Source: Prorocentrum cordatum
Taxonomy: Eukaryota > Sar > Dinophyceae > Prorocentrales > Prorocentraceae
DNA length: 64,000 nt
Reading direction: 5' to 3'
NCBI GenBank assembly: GCA_963575745.1
Contig: CAUYUJ010005044.1
Span: 1 to 64,000 of the forward strand
Shown: positions 1 through 10,056 of the stretch, piece by piece
Numbering within the stretch: position 1 is the first letter of the stretch
How the letters are laid out: every line of letters starts with the position of its first letter
Program-made: the position numbers and the translations under genes
Notes under the pieces: generated by a model
Seen by the model: the letters and a program-made list of their open reading frames with translations, nothing else
Told to the model about the DNA's origin: nothing
Database searches by the model: none

Positions 1-481
1 GCTTCGTGGCCCCATAGGGACCTCCACCGAAGGTTCCAGGTCTACCGTCCGCACGCGCCCCCCCACCCAGTACAGCGTTTCGTGGCCCCATAGGGGGCTC
101 CAGCGAAGGTCCCAGTTGCATCGCCTGCATGCGTCCGCCACCACCCAGCTCAGCCATTGCTCCCTGCGTTTCACCCACCCAGTACAGCGTGCCGTGGCCA
201 GGTCTCAGTGGCACCGCCCGAATGCGTCAGCCACCACCCAGCACAGCCCTTGCTCCCTGCGTTTCGCCCACCCAGTACAGCGTTTCGTGGCCCCATAAGG
301 AGCTCCACCGAAGGTCCCAGTGGCACCGCCCGCATGCGTCAGCCACCACCCAGCACAGCCCTTGCTCCCTGCGTTTCACCCACCCAGTACAGCGCTTCGT
401 GGCCCCATAGGGAGCACCGAAGAAGATATTCATAATTGCGGTACTCACAACTGCATATGGTTGGGTCCTTCGCCAGGCTAA
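1..481. repeat. Satellite family S1, array 1 (truncated by window start)
   Basis: About four diverged units share the core TTCGTGGCCCCATAGGGAG followed by CTCCACCGAAGG and a CCCGCATGCGTC stretch. The array ends at 438-481 with a unique tail containing GGTTGGGTCCTTCGCCAGG. The same core and tail recur at 22,090-23,468 and 25,457-26,702. Open frames across it follow repeat periodicity and are not taken as genes. Confidence 0.85.
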
Positions 482-1590
482 TTTGACTACTTTTGAATAT
501 GCCCGACTTGACCCTACCGTTGCCCCCGAGGCGACGGCCTGTCCGGAGCCTGGGGGGCGCCGGCGCCGCCAGGCCTGCCGGGGGGGGGTCTCCGAGGGCA
601 GCGGTGTTCCAGGCTCCAGTGCGGCCAGCAAGCTGGTGCACGACCAACCTGTCGCGCCCTGCCTGGCAGATATCCCGGCCGCCCTACCTCGCGCGACGTG
701 CCATTACCCGCGACGCGCGGAACTGGCACGGCGAACGCTGCGCGCGGCGCCACCGATCCAGATAAGTCGCTCGATCATGCCGAAACCCTACATGCCGCCA
801 CGCTGGTCCGGCCACGGTGTCACGTGCTCCAGGCTCCCTCCACCCGCCCACCTGGGCAGACGGTCGGGAACTGTTGCTTAGCGTGTCGTGGCGGCGGCCT
901 TGCAACTCGTTCTCGAGCCGACGACAGCTTCCGAACAAGAAGCTTCTGGAGGCAGCGGCGGCGGCCGCGATCGGCCCTTCTTCGGTCATGTTGGGCCAGG
1001 TGGGTGAACCTGGGAGCCGTCTGGGGGCCTCTGGGGCCATCGTGGGCCGCCGCGAAGCCCCGGGCGAGCCCTGGGACCACCTTGACCCGTTTTGGGACCT
1101 TTGGTGCCGTCTTGGGGAAGCGCAGGATCCCCGTGTCGCGGCGGCGATGTCGCTCCGCTCCGCGGGGCGGGAGGCTGAGGGAAACTAGACGTTGGGGCTG
1201 GGGCGTGGACAACGTCTCTCGCGCCATGGCGTGGTGGACCAGAACTAGCGGCGCGACATGCTGAATAAAAGTGCCCAACCGTGTGCGTACGATGAAAGCC
1301 TTGCCGTAAGAAATCGAGAAGCACGATCGACGTCGGACTTCGAACTCCCCTTGGTGTCCCGTGGCATCTGTGGATCCTTACGACCATCGGGGGAACGGAG
1401 CACTCTCTGTCGGGCACCCGCAGCACTGGCTCCCACTCCAGAGGAGGCTGCTCAGCAAGTGGTGTGAGCGCCGCCTCCCGAATAATCTCCAGGCCAGCAC
1501 CTCCAGGCGAGCCTGGCCCAACGAGCAGCGCTGCGCTGGGACCAGCCAGCGCGAGATCCAGCCTGAGAGGGGAAAAGTGTGTTCCTACCT
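482..1590. other. Unassigned GC-rich sequence
   Basis: No recognisable gene. Several overlapping open frames of 100-220 codons exist on both strands, as expected by chance at this GC content, and none shows a domain. Positions about 1000-1115 contain a short run of the CTTGGG-type satellite words seen elsewhere in the window. Confidence 0.5.
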
Positions 1591-1605
1591 GACTGCCAAT
1601 CCGAG

Positions 1606-1743
1606 CACCCCAACCCAACCCGAACACCAAAACTTCAGGTTTGGGGGGTACGGGTTCCATGTGTGTCTTTCCACGTTCCCCGACGTCCCCCCACCACCAG
1701 GAGCAGGAGGCAGCTTCGGGCCTTCGGGTTGGGTCGGGGTGCT
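1606..1743. repeat. Inverted repeat with 22-bp arms
   Basis: AGCACCCCAACCCAACCCGA at 1606 is mirrored as its reverse complement with one mismatch near 1722-1743, separated by about 95 bp. It could form a stem-loop. No element boundaries are evident. Confidence 0.6.
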
Positions 1744-1828
1744 TTGGTGGGCGGTGACTGCCCTCCTCGCTCCGTCAGTGCCGCGCACGGCTCCGTCCGT
1801 GGGGCTCTGGGCCCAGGCCCCTGCGGGA

Positions 1829-2155
1829 GGAGGAGGAGGAGAAGGAGGAGGAGGACGAGGAGGAGGAGGATGAGGAGGAGGAGAAGGAGGGGGGAGGAGG
1901 AGGGGAGGGGGAGGAGGAGGAGGAGGAGGAGGAGGAGGAGGAGGAGGAGGAGGAGGAGGAGGTGGAGGAGGAGGGGGAGGAGGAGGAGGGGGAGGAGGAG
2001 GAGGAGGGAGGAGGAGGAGGAGGGGAGGTGGAGGAGGAGGAGGAGGAGGAGGAGGAGGAGGAGGAGGAGGAGGAGGAGGAGGAGAGAGGAAGAGGAGGAG
2101 GAGGGAGGAGGAGGAGGAGGAGGAGGAGGAGGAGGAGGAGGAGGCGGCGGCGGCG
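1829..2155. repeat. (GGA)n purine tract
   Basis: An almost uninterrupted GGA/GGAGGAGGA tract of about 325 bp, all purine on the plus strand, ending in a short CGG run. Long Glu/Gly/Arg or Ser/Pro open frames across it are repeat translations. Confidence 0.97.
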
Positions 2156-2554
2156 GAGCGGTGTCGGGCCGAAGGTCGATAAAATTCGACTTAAATCAAT
2201 CTTCCGAGAGCAACTCGAGAGATTGCGACCTACCGTGCGTGCCCCTTTGCGGGGGCGATTCGAGAACGGCCACCCCCCCGGGTGGGAGCCCCGATTTGTC
2301 ATCGCTCAACCACGATTGCAACAGCGAGGCACACTAAGTTTGGGACACCAGGACCGAGCGGCAAAGCAAACACCAGGATCAAAAACGTGTGGCAGCTCGC
2401 ACGAGCTCCTTAAAGCTGTACTGCCTGGCAGGAGGAGGAGGAGGAGGGGGAGGTCTCGGAGGAGGAGGAAGACCTGACGTACGGGCGACGGCAGCGACAC
2501 GAGCCTCGAGGTCGCACCCCCCCTCAGTGCGCATCGCCGAGTCCCTCGAGGCAA
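2156..2554. other. Unassigned sequence with short GGA run
   Basis: No gene recognised. A short GGA run lies at about 2430-2470. The open frames here continue from the flanking repeats and carry no motif. Confidence 0.5.
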
Positions 2555-3060
2555 TCGGAGATGGCAAGGCCGCCGATCCGCTCGCAGCAATCGGAGACGA
2601 CAGATCCGCCGATCCAGTCGTGGCAATCGAAGTAGCCAAGGCCACCGATCCCCCCGTGGCAATCGAAGTAGCCAGAGTCGCCGATCCACTCGCAGCAATC
2701 GGAGACGACAAAGTCGCTGATCCACTCGTGGCAGTCGTCGAAGGCAAGGTCCCCGACACAGCCCTGGCCTGGCCCCCGAGACGCTCCCCTCCTTTAATCC
2801 CTTGGGAACCGCCTAGGCGGAGGGGGTCTGCGGTTGCCAGGCCCGATGACGACCCAGCAATCGACCTCCCCCTGGCAATCGGAGTAGGCAAGGCCATTGA
2901 TCCACTCCTGGCCTGGCCCCCGAGACGCTCCCCTCCTTTAATCCCTTGGGAACCGCCTCGGCGGAGGGGGTCTGCGGTTGCCAGGCCCGAAGACGACCCA
3001 GCAGTCGACCTCCCCCTGACAATCGGAGTAGGCAAGGCCGCTGATCCGCTCGCCACGCTC
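2555..3060. repeat. Tandem repeats beside the LINE 3' end
   Basis: At 2555-2760 a 35-45 bp unit containing GGCAATCG and CCGATCC words repeats about six times. At 2764-2907 a 144-bp unit is followed directly by a second copy from 2908, with only a few differences, both containing CCTTTAATCCCTTGGGAACC. They lie just 3' of the minus-strand LINE reading frame and may be its 3' UTR, though no poly(A) or target duplication was found. Confidence 0.8.
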
Positions 3061-3127
3061 GGTGTAGCCGTCCCCGAGCGCCGTCGCCAGCCCGTCCCCC
3101 CTCGAACCCGAGGCGCCAACGCCGAGT

Positions 3128-6100
3128 CTACTGCTCGAAGTTGTCGATCGCCAGCTGGAGGATCCGCTCCGTGTTCGAGCGAGGCGCGACTCCTGGTTTG
3201 TGTTCCCCTCCCAATTGCGTGAGGCGCGCTATGAAGGCCGACGTCAGCGACGAGTCCGCAAACGAGAAGGTGATCTTCGCTTGGCCTTCCTTGTATGCGC
3301 GGGCCACCCCGAAGCCGCGAACCAGAAGACCGAACTCCGTGAGATTCGTGATGCCGTCCAGCTTCTGATGCTGCTCCTGCCACTTCTGCTGGTTGGCCGC
3401 CCCGACCGCCACGCCTGCCTTCGCGATTACCTTGCACACGATGAGGAAAACTTGAACGCAAGCAGGCCCCATGGCGACCTCGGGGAGTGGCTTCGCCTGG
3501 TCCTTGGCGTGCTCCTCCCTCATGGCCGCTGCCTGCTTCGCGTGGGCCCTGCCTGCTGCAGAAAGGTTTGAAATTCCGCTGCGTTCAAGGCCCGAATCTG
3601 GTGCGAGTTCGCCAGCACTCCACGAATCAGGATGGGGAATATCTTGGCCATCACCTGAAGGTCCATCGGCGGCAGCTTGTTGAGAACGTCGGCCTCCAGA
3701 CCATAGGCCTTGCCGAGCTGAGCCGCCACCGCTGCGCCCGCCGACGCCTGTCCGCGCTGCTGGGCGCCTCGAGGCTCGGCGCTGCGTCTGGCCCCGCGTC
3801 CCCCGCCACGCCTGCGGGAAGCGGCTGCCGAGCCAGATCGGTCTGCCCGCCCTCTCGGCTGAGAGCCGCCGCGCTGGGTTGAACGGGAACGAGTTCCTGC
3901 ATCCCGCAAGGCCTCGTCGGAAAGGCGGTGCATCAGAGCGCGACCGAACCGTCGAGTAGAGAGGCTCTCGTGGGGCGTGGGCTTCGCGCAGATGCCGAGA
4001 AAGCTCGTGGAGTGTGCCAAACGGCTGTTCGACGGAGCAACATAAATCCGAAGAGGTTCCACCATGCACCGAGCACACCTTGAGAGACACGAACGGGCAC
4101 TCCAGGGACTCAGGCGGCGCGATGGGGTGCTTGAAGGGGGAGGCCTGGGCGAAGCACCTGCCTGTAAGCGTAGCCTGGACGAGATGTTCCTGGGCAGTCC
4201 TCCGAGTCCGAAACGTCTGAGTGCAGAAACTACATTGGTTCGTGACCGTGGCCGCGTGCAACACCGATCGACACGAGTGGCCTCCCCCGAGAGAGAACCT
4301 CTGATGCGCCAGGAGAGCCCGTCTGGTCTTGAAAACTCGATCGCACTCAGCTCCGTCGGGACCACGAAGATCGCATGTCCATGTAGCCGCAGGCGGCGGT
4401 GGGGCGACTTCGGGCGCCACGGGAACGGCCTCAGCAGGTCCATGCAGTCCAGGAGGAGGAGGAATCGCTACCGTCCGTGCCGCAGCTCGAAGAAAGCCTG
4501 GGGCCAGGGCAAGATACCTCCCACGAAGGTCGTCATGCAGAAAAAGCGCCCGAACATTCAAGCGCCTCCATTGTTCCAAGGACGGGGCCGAAACCAGGAG
4601 CAACTCCTCCAGATCCTTAGCCTCGGAGCGGTCCAGGAGCCTCAAAACATCCTGACCAAACCTGCGAGCGTACGGGTTCACCGTGTTCCCGAGGGTGCCG
4701 TTCTCCGAAACCGTGGGGGCCTCTTCTAGCGGGAGCTGCCCAAACACCGCAGCGATCTCTTGAGGTTGCCGAGAAGGACACACGAGCCAACGACGATACA
4801 TGCGAAGTCGGCGGACACAGAGTTCGACCCCAGACGGCGCCGCCCCCGCTCTGCGCAGGACGACCGCATCGGAGAGGGCCTTATACTTGAGAACCTCGTG
4901 ACCCTCGTCGTCGATAATGGGCATGTCGTCGCCGTCCACTACCGTCGTCTTAGCGCGCGCTTCGCCCCCGAGCAACTTTCGGCCGAACCCGACAAGCACG
5001 CGATCAAGCCGAGACTCCTGGGCCTCTGTCAGGATGAGGGTGGTGAGGCCAGACAAGAGCGCACCCTGCACGACGGCCCCAAATACGGTGCGAGTAAAAC
5101 GCCACACTCTGTTCCGAGACCAGAACCTCCCCATCGAGTAGTACCCCCTCCTGCGCGCCACGATCCGTCTCCTCAACTCTCCTTGAACTCCTCCATTCAC
5201 GGCAGTCTGGATTCCGAGCGCGATGTTATCAAACTGCACCGGCCCTTCCACCTTCACCTGTCCCCCGAAGATCGCAGCAGCATGTGCGTGAGCTCCTCGA
5301 CCGACGAACGACGGGGAAATGCTACGTTTCCCACGGTTGCGCGCGTGCCCACTCTCCCTCAGCGCAGCCGTCAGGCCCCTGTGGGCCGTATTCAAAGTGA
5401 ACTGCGCATTTCCAGCCGTTGTCACCACATGAGTCTTACTGGTATCATCAGCATAGATGCGGCACGAGAGATCCACGGGGCGATGGATAAAAGGCGCCCA
5501 TGCTGTACACAGAGACTCGCTGGGCCACATCACCTGCGCCCAGTCGCGGGGAGGAACGAGGAACGAGAGGTTGATCAAGCCACTCTTGGTACGAGAGAGG
5601 ACGAGGAGGGACATCAGCAGGCCAAACCTGCGAACGCATAAAGTCAAGCCACTTCTGCACAGGCCGTCTAAAGGTGCGTGAAAAAATACTGCCGCTGGAC
5701 TGTCGCCCATGAACGCTCCACAGCGATTGTGCATGGTAAGCTCCCCGTCGGCCCCCGTGATGGTGAAGGTGCTGTATTCATGCCTATGATGGAAGTAGGC
5801 CTGATCAGGCCCCGCGATAGACTCGGCCACCGTGCGCCTAAGTTCAGGAAGCGTAGAACACCCAAAGGCGTTGGACATATCCTCCTTCGAGGTCACCGAA
5901 GAGATCCCCAGACTGCGCAGCCTGCCCAAGAGGGCCTCTTGACAGATCATGGCCCCCTCCCTGTTGCGCCCATGGTGGTACCCGTGTTCGCGGTCTGGGG
6001 CCTCATCGGGGGGACCTTTCAGTAGCTGCGCCTTAAACCAGACGACCCCCATCCGACACAGCCAGTGAATGTACCTGAGGGCCCCGAAGCCTTGCTTGCC

Positions 6101-6511
6101 ATTCTGCTTGCTCAATCCAGTTGCCCGAGAGTGATGCCAGACCAGCGGGGTCCTACCTACCCTCCGGATGTGGTGGAACACCTTCTGGAGCCCCCTGAGC
6201 GTGTGAGCGTTGTCGAACGACTCGGGTGCAGTGCCTAACCCACGGCGATCCCCCGCTGAGCGATGACGAGGCACAAAGGCAGGAACTCGAGAAGGTCCGT
6301 CGCCGTCCTCATCGTCGTTGTCTCTCTTCTTCGGCCGCCGATAGGTGCCGTCGAATCGTCGCTGAGGATGGAGGGCCAATATGAGGACCTCTGAGGGTGC
6401 ACTGTGCAGCGGGGCGGCCTTACGACGGGGGGCCTTCGCCAGCAGCTCAAGAACCTGTTCGAGGTCGGACCGCCCAAGCTCAACGTGCTCGAAGTTATCG
6501 ATGCCGTACAT
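3128..6511 (-). CDS. LINE reverse transcriptase with zinc-finger tail
   Basis: An RNA-dependent DNA polymerase of 1127 open codons. The finger region contains TPLVWHHSRATGLSKQNGK; motif A is DMSNAFG (5860-5880) and motif C is IYADDTSK (YADD at 5445-5456). An apparent 50-60 residue insertion precedes motif C. After the thumb come Cys/His clusters, CDLRGPDGAECDRVF with ALLAHQR, then QCSFCTQTFRTRR with a later His and Cys, resembling the nucleic-acid-binding tails of LINE ORF2 proteins. The frame stays open to 3128, but between about 3960 and 3540 the plausible protein lies in another frame. The last ~130 residues read as a helical domain of unknown function. Confidence 0.85.
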   Translation of the reverse strand: MYGIDNFEHVELGRSDLEQVLELLAKAPRRKAAPLHSAPSEVLILALHPQRRFDGTYRRPKKRDNDDEDGDGPSRVPAFVPRHRSAGDRRGLGTAPESFDNAHTLRGLQKVFHHIRRVGRTPLVWHHSRATGLSKQNGKQGFGALRYIHWLCRMGVVWFKAQLLKGPPDEAPDREHGYHHGRNREGAMICQEALLGRLRSLGISSVTSKEDMSNAFGCSTLPELRRTVAESIAGPDQAYFHHRHEYSTFTITGADGELTMHNRCGAFMGDSPAAVFFHAPLDGLCRSGLTLCVRRFGLLMSLLVLSRTKSGLINLSFLVPPRDWAQVMWPSESLCTAWAPFIHRPVDLSCRIYADDTSKTHVVTTAGNAQFTLNTAHRGLTAALRESGHARNRGKRSISPSFVGRGAHAHAAAIFGGQVKVEGPVQFDNIALGIQTAVNGGVQGELRRRIVARRRGYYSMGRFWSRNRVWRFTRTVFGAVVQGALLSGLTTLILTEAQESRLDRVLVGFGRKLLGGEARAKTTVVDGDDMPIIDDEGHEVLKYKALSDAVVLRRAGAAPSGVELCVRRLRMYRRWLVCPSRQPQEIAAVFGQLPLEEAPTVSENGTLGNTVNPYARRFGQDVLRLLDRSEAKDLEELLLVSAPSLEQWRRLNVRALFLHDDLRGRYLALAPGFLRAAARTVAIPPPPGLHGPAEAVPVAPEVAPPPPAATWTCDLRGPDGAECDRVFKTRRALLAHQRFSLGGGHSCRSVLHAATVTNQCSFCTQTFRTRRTAQEHLVQATLTGRCFAQASPFKHPIAPPESLECPFVSLKVCSVHGGTSSDLCCSVEQPFGTLHELSRHLREAHAPREPLYSTVRSRSDAPPFRRGLAGCRNSFPFNPARRLSAERAGRPIWLGSRFPQAWRGTRGQTQRRASRRPAARTGVGGRSGGGSARQGLWSGGRRSQQAAADGPSGDGQDIPHPDSWSAGELAPDSGLERSGISNLSAAGRAHAKQAAAMREEHAKDQAKPLPEVAMGPACVQVFLIVCKVIAKAGVAVGAANQQKWQEQHQKLDGITNLTEFGLLVRGFGVARAYKEGQAKITFSFADSSLTSAFIARLTQLGGEHKPGVAPRSNTERILQLAIDNFEQ
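3520..3960 (-). pseudogene. Frame-shifted part of the LINE C-terminal helical domain
   Basis: This frame reads Arg/Ser/Gly-rich sequence, then a helical segment with KAYGLEADVLNKLPPMDLQ and IRALNAAEFQTFL. The same domain continues below 3540 in the RT frame (KLDGITNLTEFGLLVRGFGV). I do not recognise the family with confidence. It could be a LINE accessory domain or the start of another element. Confidence 0.5.
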
Positions 6512-7389
6512 GGGGGCCTCGGGGCGACCTCGAGCTGGGCCTTCTGGTACTGCTGAAACTCGATCGGCACAGCCTCGAAAACTCCCTGGGGCCCCGGTTT
6601 GGCAAAGTGCTCCCGAATCTCTGCGATCTTCGGAACGAACTCGTCGACTGTGTTGTACCGCCTACGTTTGGGGCCTCCGCATTTAGCACCAAGTGCATGG
6701 GCCAATCTCCAGACTTCAACATGCTGTCGTTTTTTCCAAGCCGAACCGATCTCCGACACCAGCTGCTCAGTCACGGTTGCCTGGCGGGCCCTCCGCAGCT
6801 GGCGGAGGTGACGGGGGGGCCGAGCCAACTGCATGGACGTCGCGAAGTCGTCGTCGCCGTTGGCCCTGGCCGAGCGCCGCGCCTCGAGGAGGCGACTCCG
6901 CTCTCGGGCATGCTCAGTAGCCTGAGGATCGGCAGCGGCAGCGCGTGAGAAGTGCCCGTCAGCAACCTCGAACACGGTAGTCATCCACCTCTCCCAACCT
7001 AGGTCGGGGGTGGGGGCGTGGAGCAGTAACTCGTGGAAGTCCACCCCCTCGAACTGCGCCTCCAGGTCCGCGACGAAGGCGCCCACTCCTGTGCCTCGAC
7101 GAAGAGCTTCCCCAAGTCTGTCGAAGTCCCACTGCGTGCCATGCTTGGATGCCGCCATGTCGAACACGTAGTTCAAGCGTAAAAGAATGGGCACGTGATC
7201 CTGAAGCCCGTGTTTCTTGACCAGCTTCAGCCGCAAATTGGACGAGCGCATCGCCAGGCAGCGGTCAACCGTGCTCTTCTGCCAGGAATAAATAGCCACG
7301 AAATCAATCTGAGACGATCCCGCGGCTCCGTAGTAGCTGGGTCCCAGGGGGAAATCCGTCGAGGTCACCGCCGCAGCGTGACGCTCCAT
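6235..7389 (-). CDS. LINE endonuclease C-terminal part and linker
   Basis: It continues the domain begun upstream: SSQIDFVAIY matches the (S)xIDYI strand of EEP nucleases, and LQDHVPILL (near 7189-7208) supplies the Asp-His catalytic pair. A long charged linker with no named domain follows. The frame differs from both the endonuclease start and the RT frame, implying an indel on each side. The last ~90 codons, below about 6515, overlap the RT frame and are probably not real protein. Confidence 0.75.
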   Translation of the reverse strand: MERHAAAVTSTDFPLGPSYYGAAGSSQIDFVAIYSWQKSTVDRCLAMRSSNLRLKLVKKHGLQDHVPILLRLNYVFDMAASKHGTQWDFDRLGEALRRGTGVGAFVADLEAQFEGVDFHELLLHAPTPDLGWERWMTTVFEVADGHFSRAAAADPQATEHARERSRLLEARRSARANGDDDFATSMQLARPPRHLRQLRRARQATVTEQLVSEIGSAWKKRQHVEVWRLAHALGAKCGGPKRRRYNTVDEFVPKIAEIREHFAKPGPQGVFEAVPIEFQQYQKAQLEVAPRPPCTASITSSTLSLGGPTSNRFLSCWRRPPVVRPPRCTVHPQRSSYWPSILSDDSTAPIGGRRRETTTMRTATDLLEFLPLCLVIAQRGIAVG

Positions 7390-8062
7390 GACTTCCAGAA
7401 CGCGCGGGCGATGCGACAGCTTCCTGCACGCCGCCCGCCCTCCGACGCCAGCCGAACGAGTCGTTCATGTCGAAGCCCCGCAGAAGGGCGGACCGCTTGC
7501 AAGACCAGGTCAAAGTCTTCTCAAGCCACGAAATCATCGCGTCGACGGTCAATCTGTACAGGCGCTGCGGACCGTCGTCGCTCTCGCGGCCCACTCGCTT
7601 CCCCGACGGCTTCGGAGGGAAGTAGGTCACTGGGATAAGAATGTCGAAGCGGCCAGACCGCAGCCGAAATAACGCAACACGTCCTCGGAGAGAGTCTGGC
7701 ACTGCAGGGGCGTCCACGAGGTGGCGACGTCGAAAAACACGCTTTCGGAGGAGAAGAGTAATGCCACACGATCGATTGACAAACTTGCCTGGTGTGTATC
7801 CGCACCTGAGCGCGAAGTGGTAGCGCAGCGTGGTGAACACAGTGGGTTGGTCTGGTGCCGCCCGCTCGCACGTGCTTGTGAGTGCGATGATGTCCACAGT
7901 GCGCATCTCCTCACTAATATCTTGCAATCTGCCCTCGTCTGCCGCCATGCAGTTCCAATGCACGAGTGTCAGCATAGCAAGAACAAGGCACGCAAAACAC
8001 ATCAACTGAGAGTACAGTGAGTGACAGAGAGCTGGCCGAGTGGGTGGCCGCCAGCTCCGCAC
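7304..8062 (-). CDS. LINE endonuclease, N-terminal part
   Basis: This would nick target DNA to prime reverse transcription. The open frame holds EEP-fold landmarks in order: LTLVHWNCM (start of the fold), DIIALTST, a GRFDILIPVTYFPP strand and FDMNDSFG, the Asp-x-Asn box, near 7465. The protein signal then continues in another frame from about 7480, so this is only the first half of the domain. True translation probably begins at one of several Met residues before LTLVHW. The last ~50 codons are likely out of frame. Confidence 0.75.
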   Translation of the reverse strand: MRSWRPPTRPALCHSLYSQLMCFACLVLAMLTLVHWNCMAADEGRLQDISEEMRTVDIIALTSTCERAAPDQPTVFTTLRYHFALRCGYTPGKFVNRSCGITLLLRKRVFRRRHLVDAPAVPDSLRGRVALFRLRSGRFDILIPVTYFPPKPSGKRVGRESDDGPQRLYRLTVDAMISWLEKTLTWSCKRSALLRGFDMNDSFGWRRRAGGVQEAVASPARSGSHGASRCGGDLDGFPPGTQLLRSRGIVSD

Positions 8063-8130
8063 GGGTACGGTTGGCCGGGGGCCGCATGTACACCAGCCCC
8101 GTGTGCAGGAAAGCCTGGGCGCGGGGGGCT

Positions 8131-8565
8131 AGGAGGAGGAGGAGGAGGAGGAGGAGGAGGAGGGGAGGAGGAGGGGAGGAGGAGGAGGAGGAGGAGGAGG
8201 AGGAGGAGGAGGAGGAGGAGGACCTCCAGGCGGCTGCGCTCCCCGGGGCGTGCCCGCGAGCAGGGGGCCTCGGGACGGGAGGGCGCAGGCTCGGTGGCTC
8301 GTGGCCCTCGTGCTGCGGGGCCAGCGGCGTGCCCGGGCGAGGCATGTCAGCGGGCGGCAGGGAGTAAGCCTCCTCCTCCTCCTCCTCCTCCTCCTCCTCC
8401 CTTTCCTCCTCCTCTCCCCTTCCTCCTCCTCTCCCCTTCCCCTCCTCGTCCCCCTCGTCCCCCTCCTCCTCCTCCTCCCCTCCTCCCTCCTCCTCCTCCT
8501 CCTCCTCCTCCTCCTCCTCCTCCTTCTCCTCCTCCTCCTCCTCCTCCTCCTCCTCCTCCTCCGCC
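8131..8565. repeat. Facing (GGA)n and (CCT)n tracts
   Basis: GGA repeats at 8131-8220 are followed, after 150 bp of GC-rich spacer, by CCT/TCC repeats at 8371-8565. The two tracts are complementary in opposite orientation, so they form a large imperfect inverted repeat capable of hairpin or triplex formation. Confidence 0.95.
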
Positions 8566-9387
8566 CCGCCGCCCGCAACCAGGCTTGCTCTCTGGCTCCC
8601 ACGGGGGGAGGCCCCGTCGCCGCGGCCGCCACTGCAGCACTTGGAGCGAGGCAGGCTGCCGCGGTGAGGCCAGCCTGCTCGGCGGGCGGCAACAGGCCTG
8701 CCAGGCTTACCGCCGGGTGCGCTGAGAAGCAAGGCCGAGCGACCGAGATTGGAGGATGCGGAAGCGCTGAGAGCTGGCTGGTCGCAGGCGGAGCTGCGCA
8801 GTGGGGCAGAGGTGCACGCGCAAAGGCCAAGGCTGACAACCAAACCTCTGCTTGAACAGTGCTGCGCGAGCGAGCGTCGGACGGGCGCTGCTTCCTTCGC
8901 GCCCGAGCGGGAGGGCAGCGCCAGGGTCGCGGGGGACGAACGTTGTCTCCGCGCTCCTTTCTGGCCAGGCGACAAAATGGCGCGGGCGGCCACTCAGAGG
9001 TCCCAGGCCTCCGGCCACTGTTTACACAAATGGCAGCTCGCCGCCAGTGTGGAAACGCATGAAGTCCGAGATTCGCGCCAACGTCGGCTGCGACGCCATG
9101 CCGCGAGCATGCGGTTGTTCGTGTCCAGGTCGGCGCGGTCTTCCTCGCATTCCTCGGAATCGTTCCCTTCCAGCTCGTCCGTGCCCAGATCATTGGCATC
9201 CCCCTCGGGGCCCTCGGCGTGGAACGCGGAGAGGTTGCGATAAAGCGGCGGCGGGCGCCGCGCTGGGATGCCGAACGGGGAGGGTTGTAGCCAGCGCCCC
9301 TGCCCTGCGTGCGTTGTCAGAGGCGCGGTGCGGCTCCAGGCCAGTCCCGTCCACGGCCCGATCTCTGCTGCCCCACATCCCCCTGCA
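8566..9387. other. Unassigned GC-rich sequence
   Basis: No gene, RNA or repeat recognised. Open frames on both strands are of chance length for this composition. Confidence 0.5.
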
Positions 9388-9725
9388 TCTTCATCATCAT
9401 ATTCCTCTTTTGCTTATTCTTACTATTACTATTATTATTATTATGTTTCGTATTCTTCTTATCATTTGTGTTACATCATTAGTAGCATAAGAATTACAAT
9501 CGTTCGTCGTCTTCTTCTTCTTATCATTATTAGTATTGCGATCATTAACAAACTTGTTGTTATCATTATTATTAGTATTCGTATTCTTATTACTACTATT
9601 ATTATTATCGTTACTTTTATGAACATCATAATTATTATTACTATTACTATTGTTATTATTGTTCTTATTATTATTATTATTCGTATTATTATTACATTAC
9701 TAATGTTATTACCAGTGTTGTATTA
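9388..9725. repeat. Degenerate (ATT/CTT)n microsatellite
   Basis: About 330 bp of imperfect TTA, ATT and TTC triplets. It is an AT-rich island within GC-rich surroundings. Confidence 0.95.
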
Positions 9726-10056
9726 GTAAGACTACGAATCGCGCCATTATTGTTGTTGTTATTGGCATTCGTATTCGTATTCGTCTTCTTCTTCTTCCTC
9801 CTCTTAGAACTTCTTACAGCTCGTCCGCGCCAAAGTGATGGATGTCCTCCGCGGGGCCGTCGTCGTGGAAAGCACGAAGGGTTGCGACAGGGCGGTGGTG
9901 GCCGCCCCGCTCGGGGGCCGAGGATGGGGTTGAGGCCGGCGGACGGCCAGTCGGTGCAGCATGGGCGCCTGCTGGCACCCTCTGAGGCCAAGCGTGGCCT
10001 CGGCTTCCTGCCACTCTGGCAGAGGTGCTCACCATCGCTGTTCGCGGCGGGGAGGC
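9726..10056. other. Unassigned spacer with short CTT run
   Basis: No gene recognised. A short TTCTTCTTC run lies near 9785. Confidence 0.5.

Larger units (their letters stand above)
3128..8062 (-). mobile_element. LINE-type non-LTR retrotransposon, frameshifted
   Basis: On the minus strand the order is endonuclease/exonuclease/phosphatase (EEP) endonuclease, linker, reverse transcriptase with YADD, zinc-finger-like tail and a helical C-terminal domain. This is the LINE ORF2 layout. At least three frame changes (near 7390-7480, near 6515 and near 3540) break the coding path, so the copy is probably dead unless the assembly contains indels. No clear target-site duplication or A-tail marks the ends; limits are those of the coding signal. 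Confidence 0.85.

Noticed and set aside
1579-2337. Arg/Glu/Gly- and Ser/Pro-rich ORFs over GGA and CCT tracts (also 8-10.7 kb, 52.5 kb)
   Set aside because: Translations of triplet repeats only.
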